NCBI RefSeq assembly: GCF_019279795.1
Contig: NC_056725.1
Location: forward strand, 1,613,643,859 to 1,613,707,858
DNA: 64,000 nucleotides
From: Protopterus annectens
Lineage: Eukaryota; Chordata; Ceratodontiformes; Protopteridae
Direction: 5' to 3'
Position numbers and translations under genes: made by a program. Below are positions 48,445 to 59,550 of this stretch, piece after piece. Position 1 is the stretch's first letter. The number at the start of each line of letters is the position of its first letter. A model generated the notes under the pieces. That model did not search any database. It saw nothing but the letters and a program-made list of their open reading frames with translations, and was not told the DNA's origin.

Positions 48445-50379
48445 GGACTTTATGCACATCTTCTTTAAATAATGGAGACACTTGCTTGATCATCTCAAAA
48501 GGGATTGAGGCTGCCTTACCGATTTTAGTTAGAGAAGAGGTACCTAACACCCATGTGGAGATCTGGTTGTTGGAGTCTACTCAGAGTTTCTCTTTAGAGA
48601 GTGTGCCACTACAAAAGAGGATGTATAGAAGACAAAATTAATGGAAATTCTTGCCATAGAAGATGTCAGTGAAGACTCAGTCTTTTCTGTGTCTTCAATG
48701 GTTTTGAGGTAAGCTAGTTCAAGATAGTCATCAGATAAGTACCTCTTGGAGTACCGACCTTCCATATTCCTGTGAAAACTTCTATTTTTGCGTATGTCTA
48801 AGAGAAAGGGAAAGTGTCTGGTGGATGACAGATTCCATGTAGACACTCTTGCACAGTTTGTCTTTTCTGCTTAAGAGAGGATCACAACATTCAGTTGTGC
48901 TCTGTATGTTTACATTTACAACTGAAAGGAAAATGGGTCAGCATAAGTCTCTGAAACTTTATATGGAAAACCAGCAGCTTAAAGCCCTGACAAAACTGAC
49001 TATGGATTTAAGTGACAGTACCTCGGATGCCTCCCATCCAATTGTTAAGAAGAAAAAAAAAAGCCATGAGAGAGGTTCCTGTAATGTCTACTGTTGTATA
49101 TTTTGTTCTCTGGTCCTCAGTGGATGACTCCACCATGGCCATATTAGTACTTTTTGACCATCTGCTAATTTTGACCCCTCTTTCACTGCTTCTTGTGAAG
49201 CCACTAAGAGTCTGAAGTTTAGCATGTCTAACAGGACCTCAATCAGAGAAGAGATAACTGTGCTTGGTCAACTCAGAAAGGACTGATGGTGTATAAAAGA
49301 TTTTGGTTAGGAAAGACATACCTGACATATCTGGCACATGTGGGAAGGTCCATATGTCAGAGTCCACCTGGAGTTTCTCTTTTGACTCTCCAAATGAAAA
49401 TACTAAGAAGGTCAAACACCTCTCTACATACACTTCTTATAAATAATCCAGAGATTAGTGTTTTTCTTTTGATAAAAGTGTTTTTAAGGACTTTTACCCA
49501 ATTCACACTACTTCTCCAGCTTTTTCACATTTAAAACGAAACAGATCCCACTTAACTTCTGGCAGTAGTACTGATATTGAGAAGATGGGGTTAGATTATA
49601 TCTCCCAAGTGTATCCACATCAAAACTTTGAATCCTAATCTAAGGAAAATGTTTCTTCAATTTCCTGTGTGGAAGAAGTTTCTTGTGCTTACAGTATAGG
49701 AAGAATCAGGGAGTTGTTTCATTGGGAGTAAAAATAAATATCTGACATACAAAGGAAGTAATATAAGGAAGAATCAAGTTGTTTCATTGGGAGTAAAGAT
49801 AAATATCTGACATACAAAGGAGGTAATATAACCTTTTACAGCTAGAAACTTTTAAACCACTGGCCATGCCTCCTGCCATTGGGGCCGCAGATGATGCCTT
49901 AATGCCACTTGTGCTACTCCTGACAGCTAGGTTCCTGCTTCTAGGAAGCTAGACAAACTTTATAAGGTACCTCAGTCTCATAAGTTCCTTTTTGGTAACT
50001 GTAGCTGACCTATCTTACCTTGACAAAAAGCTCTGCATCTAGTCCTGTACTCTCAGCAAGGATGGCAAAGCTTTTGACAGGTGTAAAAAGATTTGCCTGT
50101 CTTTCACCCTAGCCTTTGGAACTGTTATTGTCTATTACACAACCAGCTATGTTTTAGTATCATTTGCTGACATGAATAATGTTTTTACAAACATTACATC
50201 CTGATTACTTTCTATGCTTTCATTAGTTACACAAATGACTATTTATTCATAGAGATGCTCTGGTGATGCTGCAGACGACTCATCTAGAGCTGCTACAGCT
50301 GGATCAGTGATTCAGAGGTAGGCACACATAAGATCCTAGAACCTTCCTAAGGATGTCAGATCTGAAATCCCAGAAAGTT
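48445..50379. other. Unassigned repetitive DNA
   Basis: Two segments of about 125 bp (48480-48600 and 49258-49385) are diverged copies in the same orientation, sharing GGAGTTTCTCTTT-type ends. A 66-bp tandem duplication lies at 49695-49827. This could be ORF1 or 5' sequence of the + strand L1-like LINE, or remnants of another retroelement. I do not recognise it. Confidence 0.4.
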
Positions 50380-52484
50380 ACTACAGAATGTTGTCACCAT
50401 TTAGCATCTGTGTGGCATGTATTAAACTCCTCTGACATGGTATATACTTTTAGTTCTTCTCAAGGCCTTTCTGACAGCAGAGCAGATTATTTTTCTAATC
50501 TCTATGGTGTTTATCCAGTCAATAACATCTGCAAACATATTCTCAGCTCCTAGAATTAACCAAGAAGCAGTCTCTCTCGAATTAGTTCCTCAATACTTTT
50601 ATGAAAATATGAAAACTTGCAGACTGGACCCCTTGATTCTTAAAAAAGAGTTGAGAATACACTAATGAGCAGGTTTGAAGTTTGTATCACTGAATCTTCT
50701 TTCAAATATCCTATAATTATATGGTGGGAATCTTTCAAACTGGAAGCCAAGAATCTTTGTTCAGGAGCAAAAAAAATCTTGTTATAGTCCATTAATGAGA
50801 AAATTAAACAGCAATTTAGAGATCTATCTTTAGTGAAACAATGTAAATCTGAACATCAGTCTCTTAAAATTCTTCAGGCAATAAGTCTTTGAAGCTATTA
50901 GTTTACAAGCTTTGTCTGAGGACTAACTATGCACTCATATCCAGTGTATGTTTATCTCCTCACAAGCAGATGTATTTTACCCTTGAAGGAATTAATACGT
51001 TGTTTTATAATGTTATGATACTCTCTATAAAGCTAGTGACATCCCCGATCATAATTTTAGGAAAAAATATTAATTAATTAATTTATTTATTTGTTTATTT
51101 ATTTATTTATTTATTTGAGAAAATTAAAGTGCCCACCTTATCTCTATGGCTAAAATTAAGCAGGTACTGCTTTTCTTTCAAGGTAGAGAAGCCCATGGAC
51201 CTGATGGTTTTAATAAGGAACTTTATTCTTCTCTTCAAGACATTTCACTTCCCCCCCTGAATGATTTATTCAGATTCTTTCAGTCTTCTAATTCCATCAA
51301 GCCTTCTTCCACAGTCTCTACAATTGCCATCATTGCTTATCCAGGCAAAGATAGTTCTTTAACACAGAATTATAGGCAGATAAGCATCATATTCAAGAAA
51401 GGAAGGTATACTACCAACTCTGATCTGTAACATTCAATCTGGCATTTGTCAAGAAGAGGAATAGTGCAGATAATCTACAAACACTTACGTTGTACCTGCA
51501 TGGCACAAAGATTTTCCCAGAACCTATCTCTGTAAATATGGTGGAGTTTGAGAAGACCTTTGACTCTATCAGATGGTCTTATATCTGGACTGCTATAGCT
51601 AAAATGGGATTCTCTGATGCTTTTGTTGACTCACTGCAGGCATTGTATTCTTTCCATAAAGCCTGTGTTCTTACAATAATCGTTCTCCTCCTTTTGTGTT
51701 AGGTTAAAGATGTCTTCAGGGGTGCCCACATTCCCCAGCTGTTTTCCTGTTAGTTGTGAAAACCTTAACTAGATATCTTAATCAATCTCCTCTGATACAA
51801 GGTTAGTCCCTTCATGGAATTAACACTATTGTCTTGATGTTTGCAGATGACTGCATAATACTAGCAGCTGATACACTAAATGATGTCCCTTGTGTGTAAA
51901 GTACCCTGAATGATTTTTGCTTAACTGGTGTTAGGATTAATGTCTCTAAAACAGAGATTTTTCATTGCCAGTCATTCAACTAAAGAGTTAAACATTACTG
52001 CAGATACTCTTCCTTTCAGATGGTTAACACTTTTTCCTTTTTACTTAAGTATTAAATTGCATATAGATATCTAGGAGATAATAAAAACACAATTTATGTG
52101 CTAAAGTTTTTTTTTTTTTTTTTTGGTTCACACCTGGCATTGTTTATACATTTTTCTAATGGAACATGTTGCAGCTATAAAATGTATGATTTCTCCTTTA
52201 CTTTTTTATGCATTTAGGCACATTCCTATACCCCATATCACGGACAGTGCTACTCAAACTGTAAAAATTGTTGTCATCCTTTATTTGGGATAATGGTAAA
52301 AAAACAATAAATTTAGCTGTTCAATGACCCCCCCCCCCCCCACCACCACCAACACCAATTTGACTGGTTTAAGAATCCCAGAGCCTTCTTCTTATCTCAT
52401 TTTAGAGAAATCATGCTACACTTTCCCAGTGGGCCCTTACTGAGGCCGGCCCACTGCATTCCTCTTCACCTTGATGTTTAAGTG

Positions 52485-52866
52485 GGTCTATAGTATATCC
52501 TCGAAGTGTCAGCTTTTCAAACACTTAATGGTCGACCCATAAACAGTGAAAGCTGAAAACCGCAATTGGCCATGTACGCAAATTTTTTCACTGAGAAATA
52601 ATTTGCTTGGCTGTTATCAGGAATTTGCCATTTTCTCCGATTTAGAGCTATCTCAGAGTTGGTATATTTAGTTAGGTGGGGTGTGGGGGACGAACCCCCC
52701 ATTTGATTAGGGTTTGAAAGTTTGTTTGTCTGTTCACCAGCCAAGCAAATTTTTTCCCTGAGAAAAAATTAGAGGAAGTGGCTGTTCGCGGTTTTCAGCT
52801 TTTGCTGTTTACGGGTCAACCTTTAGGTGTTTGAATAGTTGACGCATCAAGGATATAATATAGACC
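52485..52866 (+). mobile_element. Foldback element M2 (non-autonomous, long inverted ends)
   Basis: The ends GGTCTATAGTATATCC (52485) and the complement of GGATATAATATAGACC (52851-52866) open inverted arms of about 80 bp with roughly 80% identity. These pass through GTCGACCCATAAACAG to GCTGAAAACCGC. Inside each arm is an AAATTTTTTC-CTGAGAAA-AATT palindromic box, as in M1. The centre at 52620-52689 (+ strand) has TTTGCCATTTTCTC, then CAGAGTTGGTATATTTAGTT, then GGGGTGTGGGGG. It is inserted in the + strand L1-like LINE. Confidence 0.78.
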
Positions 52867-54273
52867 TATTTAAGTTGGTTCCAACAATCACTCCCTAAGC
52901 ATCTTAATTATGGCACTTGATTTACCTTATTCATGCAGATTGACCTATGATTTGGGGCTTGGCCATTCCCTTGTGGAACAATCCTCATTTTATCTTAGAA
53001 GGCTCCTGTTTAATGGATACTTCATGGGAAAATAAAGGAATTAAATAGTTATCAGTTTTAGTTATGACACTAAAGGGGACTGCAAATTGAACAGCTGCAA
53101 AAGTCCTGGCGGCTTACCCCGCTTTGATTTTTGAAAACATGTGTGACTTTGTTACATGACACTTGGATCTTCATCTGATTTTCACAACACTGCTAATCGT
53201 ATCCCTCTTTTAATATAACCTCCAGAGAGGAATCTATCTAAGTTATCCCAAACCCAGTATAAAGCATCTAGTATTTACAAAATATTTATTAGCCCTGGGA
53301 TATTGAGGACCTAAAACTCTCTTCTTGGTTGTTACATCAGGACATGGACCCACCTGATGTCACTATAATACTTTCCTCAATCTTATGTCATTCAAACTGT
53401 GTTCATTGTTGTAGGATCATAGGAGGTTATTAAGCTATTAGCCCTTAGGCCATTATAAGCCTAGTCAAGAGTTTAGCCCATGTTTAGACAAGTCAACACC
53501 CACAGCCCCTGTCCAGCAGGGACACAGGTGGAATCCCAGGGGTGTATTTTCTATTTCCCATTCAGTTATTCAGGTTGCATTTAAAAAGGGATAATGAGGT
53601 ACTCTGCTTGACATGGAGAGGGAGGCTATTCCACAGATGGGGGAGTTTCTGGGACACAAATCTGTCCTGCTAACAAGTCCTATTGATATCAAAGACCAGG
53701 TTGAGGTCGCACGTAAGGGTTACTCGAGTGGAACTTGACTTGCAGATATGCAGCAGTCCCATCAAGGCGGGGTCTGAGATTGCTTTATATGCCAGACAGA
53801 GATCACCTCTGAGAAGTCTGCATGAAACTGAGTAGAGGGACAGGGCTTTTAGCCTATCTGTGTGGGGTAGATGTTTGAAGCACTGGATCTCCTGGTGAGA
53901 AACCTCTGTGGTCTCTCCAGCTTCTGCATGTGCTTTGCAAGGTACACGTTGAACTCAGTAATTGGCCTTATAATGGAAGAATACAGGGATGTTATGACCT
54001 CTTTATCCCAAGATGAGATACCCTAACATATGAGGTGGGCCATGTAGAAAGTTTTCCGTACAATGGAAACAATATCATGGTCAAAAGTCAGATTGTTATC
54101 AACCTGGGTGCCCAAATCCCTCACTACTGATTGTGTATTAGGACATTGTTATTAATGTGATAAAATGTGGGGACATCACTCTCCCCAAAGGGGATGATGT
54201 TGCATTTTTTGGCATTTAGCTTGAGGCCATGTTTTTGGCAACTGTCATTTGTTTGGGTGAGACCCTCTCAGAG

Positions 54274-54590
54274 GCATACCTCTCAACCTCTTAGAGCAAG
54301 AAATCTAGATAAAGCCATACATAAAAGTAGGACAAAGTGCCAAAAAGAGGGACAACTTTTAAATATTGCTGTTACAAACTTGGAAAGTTGATAACAGGTT
54401 ATGCATTAACATGAATTTTCTGAAGGATATGAAGTCTGAAACTCAACTATATGTCATTATTTTCTAACTTCAGTCTTTAATGATTTGCCACTAATTTGAC
54501 AGAATACCACAATTTTATGAAAAATGGACCCAAAATATGAGGAAAAAATCAGGACATTCTGTGAAAATCTTGTACAGTTGAGAGGTATGC
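54274..54590. mobile_element. Small DNA-transposon-like insert in LINE H
   Basis: The perfect 14-bp terminal inverted repeats GCATACCTCTCAAC (54274-54287) and GTTGAGAGGTATGC (54577-54590) enclose 317 bp without coding capacity. The left subterminal part has AAGTAGGACAAAGTGCC and AAAGAGGGACAAC. The LINE reading resumes on both sides with a possible diverged 6-8 bp duplication (TCAGAG against TTGAAAG). I do not assign a superfamily. Confidence 0.7.
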
Positions 54591-55089
54591 TTGAAAGATG
54601 TCCACAACCCCTGGGACTTGATGACCACACCCAACTTGAAGTCATCTGCAAACTTTGTCAGCCATAGCCCACTGGTTTTGGCCTGCACCTCACTGAAGTA
54701 TATCCCAAATACCAGAGGCCCCAAGACTGATCCCTGGGGTACGTCACTCGTTATGGGGCTACTGATTGAGCTGGTTTCCCCTGTTTTGATTAGGTGGGTT
54801 CCATCAGTGAGCCAGTTTGCTACCCATCTGATAACGTATGGATTGATGCATAGTTGAGAGAGTTTATCTATTATGCCCGAGTGGGGAATAGTGTCAAAGG
54901 CTTTGGCCAGGTCAAGGTAGGTGGTGTGCACCATCTTCCCCTTGTCCATGGCATTGGTGACTGTCTCAAAGAAGTTGACCAGATTTAACAGGCATGATCT
55001 CCCCTTGACAAAGCCAAATTGTGTGGGGTTGAGTGTTTGGAGTTTGCCAGTGTCCCTGTTAATGAGGTCCATGATAATCTGTTCCATGG

Positions 55090-55236
55090 GACTTGGGAGG
55101 GTGGCCTAATGGTTACAGTGTTTGCCTTACAAACACAAGGTGCAGGGTTTGAGTCTCACAAGGGATAATTGGCTAAGCTTAAAATGGCTCGCAAGGGCAG
55201 TTAGCTTAGTACTAACCTATGAACCTATGAACCTAT
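55090..55236 (+). mobile_element. tRNA-SINE with CR1-like LINE tail
   Basis: The A box TGGCCTAATGG (55102-55112) and B box GGTTTGAGTCT (55146-55156) form a tRNA-like head, and the short body passes into GGCTAAGCTT and TTAGCTTAGTACTAACC followed by two to three CCTATGAA units. The 3' 60 bp correspond to the 3' end of the CR1-like LINEs in this window, tail repeat included. It interrupts LINE H RT sequence (CCATGG / CCTTGCAG) and faces the opposite strand. The duplication is at most ATGG. Confidence 0.85.
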
Positions 55237-55532
55237 GGCCTTGCAGATAAGGCTAGTTAGGCTTATGGGTCTATAATTTCTCAGATCAGTGGACACTCCA
55301 ACTTTGTGCAAAGGGATGATAGTGGCTGTCCTCCACTTGGCTGGGACAAAGCCGGTTCTTAGGGTTTGGTTGAATAGGGTGCTTAATGCTGCTGCAAGTT
55401 CATGCCTGACGTCATGTACGATGCAGCCTGGGATGTTATCGGGTCCCATGGAGGCAGTATTTTTTGCCTTTGAGAGGGCAGTGATGACCTGTTCCTAGAG
55501 ATAAGGGGTGGGGGCAGGTACTGGGGATGGGG

Positions 55533-55780
55533 TTCATATTAGAAGAATGAAAACCCTAAACCGCGAATGCTCACATGAGCGAAAATGCCGGGAATCAAAA
55601 GTGGGATTGCAGAGTTGTGTTACAGTGACGAGTAGGATATTTGCCCTTTCCTCACTGTATTGTGACCTTGGAGTTAGAATATATAGTTAGCGGGGGGTGT
55701 GGGGGGCTGTAACTTCGATCACCATCATTTTCACTCCTGTGAGTGTTCGCGGTTTAGGGTTTTCATTGTTCTAATATGAA
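55533..55780 (+). mobile_element. Foldback element M3 (non-autonomous, inverted ends)
   Basis: About 43 bp of inverted ends (55533-55575 against 55738-55780, about three mismatches) read TTCATATTAGAA, then AATGAAAACCCTAAACCGCG. The centre at 55635-55706 has ATTTGCCCTTTCCTCACT, then GGAGTTAGAATATATAGTTA, then GGGGGTGTGGGGGG, aligned base for base with the M1 and M2 centres. It is inserted in the linker region of LINE H. Its inverted ends differ from those of M1 and M2. Confidence 0.78.
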
Positions 55781-57059
55781 TCCCTGGGGATGTCCTTTTT
55801 TACTGATGGGCAGAAAAGGGGAGAAGTTTTCGTTAATCTGTCACCCAGTAGATTGGCTATATCTACAGCATTTATCTATGTGGTGTCCTTGACCAGCAGT
55901 TCTGAAGAGATCTGTGTGCTTCCTTTGAGATTGCCGACATATGTGAAGAAGGCCTTATGATCGTCCCTAGTAGATGTAGCGAATTTGAACCTGAAGTTGG
56001 CTTTAGAGGATTTCACTAGTACTCTTATTTGCTTGTTCAGGCTAAGGACAGATTGCTTCCAATTGGGCAACTGCTCCTTCTTGGTTCTGGACAGCATTTT
56101 TTTCCTTTTGTTTTATAGTTTATTTATTGCAGATGTCCACCAGAGAAGTTTATTCTTCCTTGCTGAGGATGATTTTGTCCCGTCATGCATTCTTGATTGC
56201 ATGCATCTATATAAATGCTCCTATAGTACTTTAGTGTAGATTTGGACATTGGTGCCAGTTCCTACAGAGGGGGAGGGGACTGTGAAACTGTTTATACCAT
56301 CCCTCAAGAGGTTGTAATCAGCTTTGGAGAAGGTTGCTTGTTTGACCATAGATAGAGGGGGTCAGGGGAGATGATGACTTTGAAAGTGACTGCTTTATTG
56401 TCGGATCTTACCAGGGAGGATGATACTGTAGGGGTGCTGCAATGGTTACTAATGTTGGTCAGTTCCAAGTCCAAGATATTATCACCTCTTGTGAAGGTAT
56501 CGACTAGCTGTTCCAAGGAATTTGCATTGATAAAATTGAGGAATTTCTGGGCATTTGTGTTCTGGCATTTGTAGTTTTTCCAATCTATGGTTGGGTAATT
56601 AAAGTCACCCTTGATCAGGGTAAAGGGTTGAATCTTGATAGATTCAAAGAGGTCCAGCAGGTGGAATGGGCATCTTGAGTCAAATTTGGGGGCCTGTAGC
56701 TAGCTATGATTTGAATAGGGGTCTTGTTATGGATAACTGCACCTGGAAAGTCTCCTGTGCCTCATACTGTTTGACCAGCCTGGAGGTGTATGTGTCTTTA
56801 ATTTATATTGAAACTCCACCTCCTTTGACTTTGATGCCCACAGTTTGAGGTCTGAATATATGATAGGATGAGCAACCAGGTATGGCTGGGGTGCTCTCCA
56901 CAGCTTTTAGCCAGGTTTCTGTGACATCACAGATGTCAGCATCTTCTTTCCAGGGTTAAGAATGCTTGCAATGAGTGTAGTTTCATGTTTAGACTCATAG
57001 CTTTTAGCAGCATGACCTTTAATTAGCATTTTGTTGAAATTTTTATGTTGGTAGTATCG

Positions 57060-57430
57060 ACCTCATGACTTTTCCTAATAAAGGCACTGGGGGGAGGCAA
57101 GGGCCTTTGCCAGAAGCCTGAAGCTCAAGTGAGACAGATGCAGGCCATCTCTAGCAAAGTATTGTAGTCTGTCAATCATATATTCCCAGGATGTAAGGTA
57201 CTGCATCCCCCTGGAATGACACCAGAAACAAAAGCAATTGTTAAAGTCAATTGTTTTTGTTTGTATTGCAGCATCATTCTGGGCAGTGGTAGAATGATGC
57301 TTAAGGCTAGGGACATACCTGCCTGGGACACATATTCAGAAAGCTCAATCATGTCTCTCTCCATATAGTCCACTGAGGTACGTCTCATGTCGTTATGTCT
57401 TGCATGGGTACCAAAGCAACCTAATTTCAT
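57060..57430 (-). pseudogene. CR1-like LINE H ORF1, SGNH-esterase C-terminal half
   Basis: On the - strand, 57176-57430 reads a GTHARHNDMRRTS segment (the G-x-N-D-like block of SGNH hydrolases, disturbed), then ERDMIELSEYVSQAGMSLAL. A shifted frame continues with YFARDGLHLSHLSFRLLAKAL (DGLH at about 57138-57150), which carries the catalytic Asp and His of block V. CR1-clade LINEs are known to carry an esterase in ORF1. The N-terminal block with the catalytic Ser is missing, so it is truncated. Confidence 0.7.
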
Positions 57431-57484
57431 TCAGCTTGCACAGCTGTGTATATCTGATCGACAATAAAGCTTACTTTGACTTTG
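57405..57484 (+). mobile_element. Possible 3' tail of an L2/Rex-type LINE
   Basis: TAATTTCATTCAGCTTGCAC, then GACAATAAAGCTTACTTTGA and CTTTGACTT look like the common LINE 3' ending with AATAAAG and a short (TTTGAC)n tail on the + strand. It abuts the truncated 5' side of LINE H. Only about 80 bp are present. Confidence 0.35.
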
Positions 57485-58630
57485 ACTTATTCACCTTCTA
57501 AAAGCCCTTTGCCACGTGTTTGAACAAATAAGTATTATTTATACATAATGGCTATTAGACATCTGCTACACAAAGTATAGTTTTTCAGGCTTGTAGTCAT
57601 CCCGACCATGACTTGGATCATAAATTCTGGGAATGCCCTCCTATTCACAAGCTCTGGGAAGAATCTGTTTTGTGGCAGTCTTTTTTTTTTTTAGGACAAC
57701 CCCTTCTCTATGGAGTTCTATATCTTATGGGTGTTGCAAGTTACATCATTAATAAGGACCTATATAGCTTTGACTTGGTAATCTCCCTCCACTCTTTCTC
57801 TAAGGAGTTCTTCTCTGAGTTCTATAAATGGATAAATAGCTCTTTAGAACTCCCTTAAAACATATTATGCTACTTGGCTTTGCTTTTGGGTCTGTGAGGA
57901 CTTATAGACAGGAATCCATGGTATTATTAGTAAAAGGGTTCATGAGGGATTATAGACAGGAATCTGCAGTACTTTTACCAAGCATTCAAGGTGGACATCT
58001 GTCACCAACTCCCTTTGGAAGACATTTTTGGAACACCTTGAGTAGCAATAGCAAAAAGCAACATAAGTTAGTTAATTATGTTGCTTACAACTTTTCATTG
58101 CTCTCATATCCTTTCAGTAAGGTAGTCTCTTAGCTATTTTTCTTGAGCCTGGGACCTTAAGGATCCATCTGCATTAAATGTTTCTTGCTTACATATTTTC
58201 CTAGGTAGAGCAATCTAGTTTGTCACTCTTTCCTGAATTTCTCTCTTTTTTATTGTACATAATTAATGTTTGTTTATCTATTTTGTCTGTTTGGCTATCA
58301 CCATGAACTTAAGGATTTATGATATGTTGTTAATAAATAATGTCTTTGAGAAAATAATTTTGTCTGTCTTTGCTCATTGTTGTTGTCACCTTTATGCATA
58401 TTATGTTCTGTCACTTGTTTGTTCCTTACCATAGCCAATAAAGTGTTACAGCAGAAATAAAGGCATGTTCTTTAGGATTAAAGTAGAATAGTGTGGGAGT
58501 GCTGACTTGAGGTCCTTATTCTTCTTTGGCAACAAAACCAGCAATGCCTCCACTTCAGAAGTTCAGAGTACCAACCCCTTCCTCACTACATCCATGACTG
58601 CTGTTAAGCAGGGGAGAAAAATACCCTTAT

Positions 58631-58855
58631 GTTGTTGTTGTTGCTGTGTCTTTTGGCTTTTCCTGGTTAGGGGTCGCACCAGCGGAACTCCAGTCCGCTA
58701 ATGATTGGCAGTAGATTATTTTATGTGCCGAGTTGCCAGCTCTGACGCACAACCTTCAACTAAGGTACGCCCATTCACGCCTGTCTCCACACAGAAGACG
58801 CTCTAGTTGAGAATCGAACAGGACAGTGTCATACTGTGAGGAAACAACGCTAATT
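58631..58855 (-). mobile_element. tRNA-derived SINE, same family as 41075
   Basis: On the - strand it has the B box GTTCGATTCTC (complement of 58809-58819), the CTACTGCCAATCATTAGCGG body segment, the GCGACCCCTAACC 3' end and a (CAA)n tail at 58631-58645. It matches 41075-41314 along its length. A possible weak duplication (CCTTATG / CCTTTATG) flanks it. Confidence 0.85.
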
Positions 58856-59155
58856 CCTTTATGTTTAAACTGGGTGCCCATCAAACTGCTCTTTTCCTGA
58901 AAGCTTTCCTCTCCACATCATTTACCTAACAACTCTGTCAGACTCCTCCACTTCTCTTGAGTAAGGGAGGGGAAGACCAAGTCTTCATAAAAGTCCATCC
59001 TGTTGTCCTTCTCATTTCTGAACCCTGTGGATTTTGACTATAAGTAGACCTATAATACTTTACAGACATACTTTATTTTGCTGACATCTTATATTGACTT
59101 CCCACTTACTTGGTAGAGCTTTTAACCTTCCTCTCATCCACTACAAGGCTTTTAG
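58856..59155. other. Unassigned intronic DNA
   Basis: No motif-bearing frame or element end was seen. Confidence 0.4.
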
Positions 59156-59171
59156 CTGTGTTAGGAGACAG

Positions 59172-59550
59172 TGCAAAACACAAGATAAACCAGTGATGCC
59201 CGACCAGTTCCAAACAAAATGCAATACTCATTTCACTGGTAAATAAACGGTGTCAGGTCCCACAACTTCAAATTTTACTAATCAAGTTTAATTGATTTTA
59301 GAATTTTTTAATATTAATGAGGTTAATTGATGCTGAGATGTGATTGGAAGGTTGTTACTATTTAAACAGTAATGTTTTAGCACATGGTGTTCTGATGAAG
59401 TCTACTGCATGTAGATGAAAGCACTCAACCTGAAGTTAATATTAAAGGAAGTGTGTTCTTTGACTCAGCTTTGGTGTGACTTTGGTGTGACTTTATGGGA
59501 CCTGACACTGTTTATTTACCAGTGAATTGAGTATTGTATTTTGTTTGGAA
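59172..59550 (+). mobile_element. Short Penelope-like insert with 16-bp target duplication
   Basis: CTGTGTTAGGAGACAG occurs at 59156-59171 and 59551-59566, a perfect target duplication. The 379-bp insert has internal inverted arms (59206-59262 against 59496-59552: CAGTTCCAAACAAAATGC, then GGTAAATAAACGGTGTCAGG). A hammerhead-like core lies at 59392-59426. The arm sequences differ from those of the 22.7-25.0 kb element, but the core and the GAAAGCACTC stretch are the same. It has no coding capacity. Confidence 0.7.
59392..59426 (+). ncRNA. Hammerhead-like ribozyme motif
   Basis: CTGATGA, stem II GTCTAC-TGCAT-GTAGAT (one G-T wobble), GAAA, then GCACTC, which can fold into a two-pair stem III with a CA loop and put a UC at the expected cleavage position. 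As in the left PLE arm, an extra A precedes stem II and stem I is short. It has the best conserved core together with 22731-22773. Confidence 0.5.

Larger units (their letters stand above)
53413..57430 (-). mobile_element. CR1-like LINE copy H with ORF1 remnant and three inserts
   Basis: This is the longest CR1-like copy. The 3' segment at 53413 (ATCATAGGAGG, then AGCTATTAGCCCTTAGG) leads into the RT C-terminus (53.5-54.25 kb), the RT palm (54591-55087; FADDFKLG, DVPQGSVLGPLVFG), the early RT (55237-55449), the linker and endonuclease (55.8-56.9 kb) and ORF1 esterase sequence (57.06-57.43 kb). Inserts are a DNA-transposon-like element at 54274-54590, a SINE at 55090-55236 and foldback M3 at 55533-55780. 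H itself sits inside the + strand L1-like LINE. Confidence 0.82.
50380..58345 (+). mobile_element. L1/Tx1-like LINE, sense, split by LINE H
   Basis: The + strand element has an endonuclease-RT linker (WWESFKLEARNL at about 50725), early RT at 51146-51430 (GPDGFNKELYSSL, NYRQIS), palm at 51490-51900 (EKTFDSIRWSYIW, then FADDCIILAADT at about 51840) and the C-terminal domain at 57613-57858 (DHKFWECPPIHKLWEES). Between 53412 and 57484 it is interrupted by LINE H, and at 52485-52866 by foldback element M2. The 3' end is near 58345 (AATAAATAATGTC). Stops are frequent. Confidence 0.7.

Noticed and set aside
57130..57430. Host lipase/esterase-like gene
   Set aside because: It is in the correct place and orientation for ORF1 of LINE H, and CR1-type ORF1 proteins carry this esterase domain.
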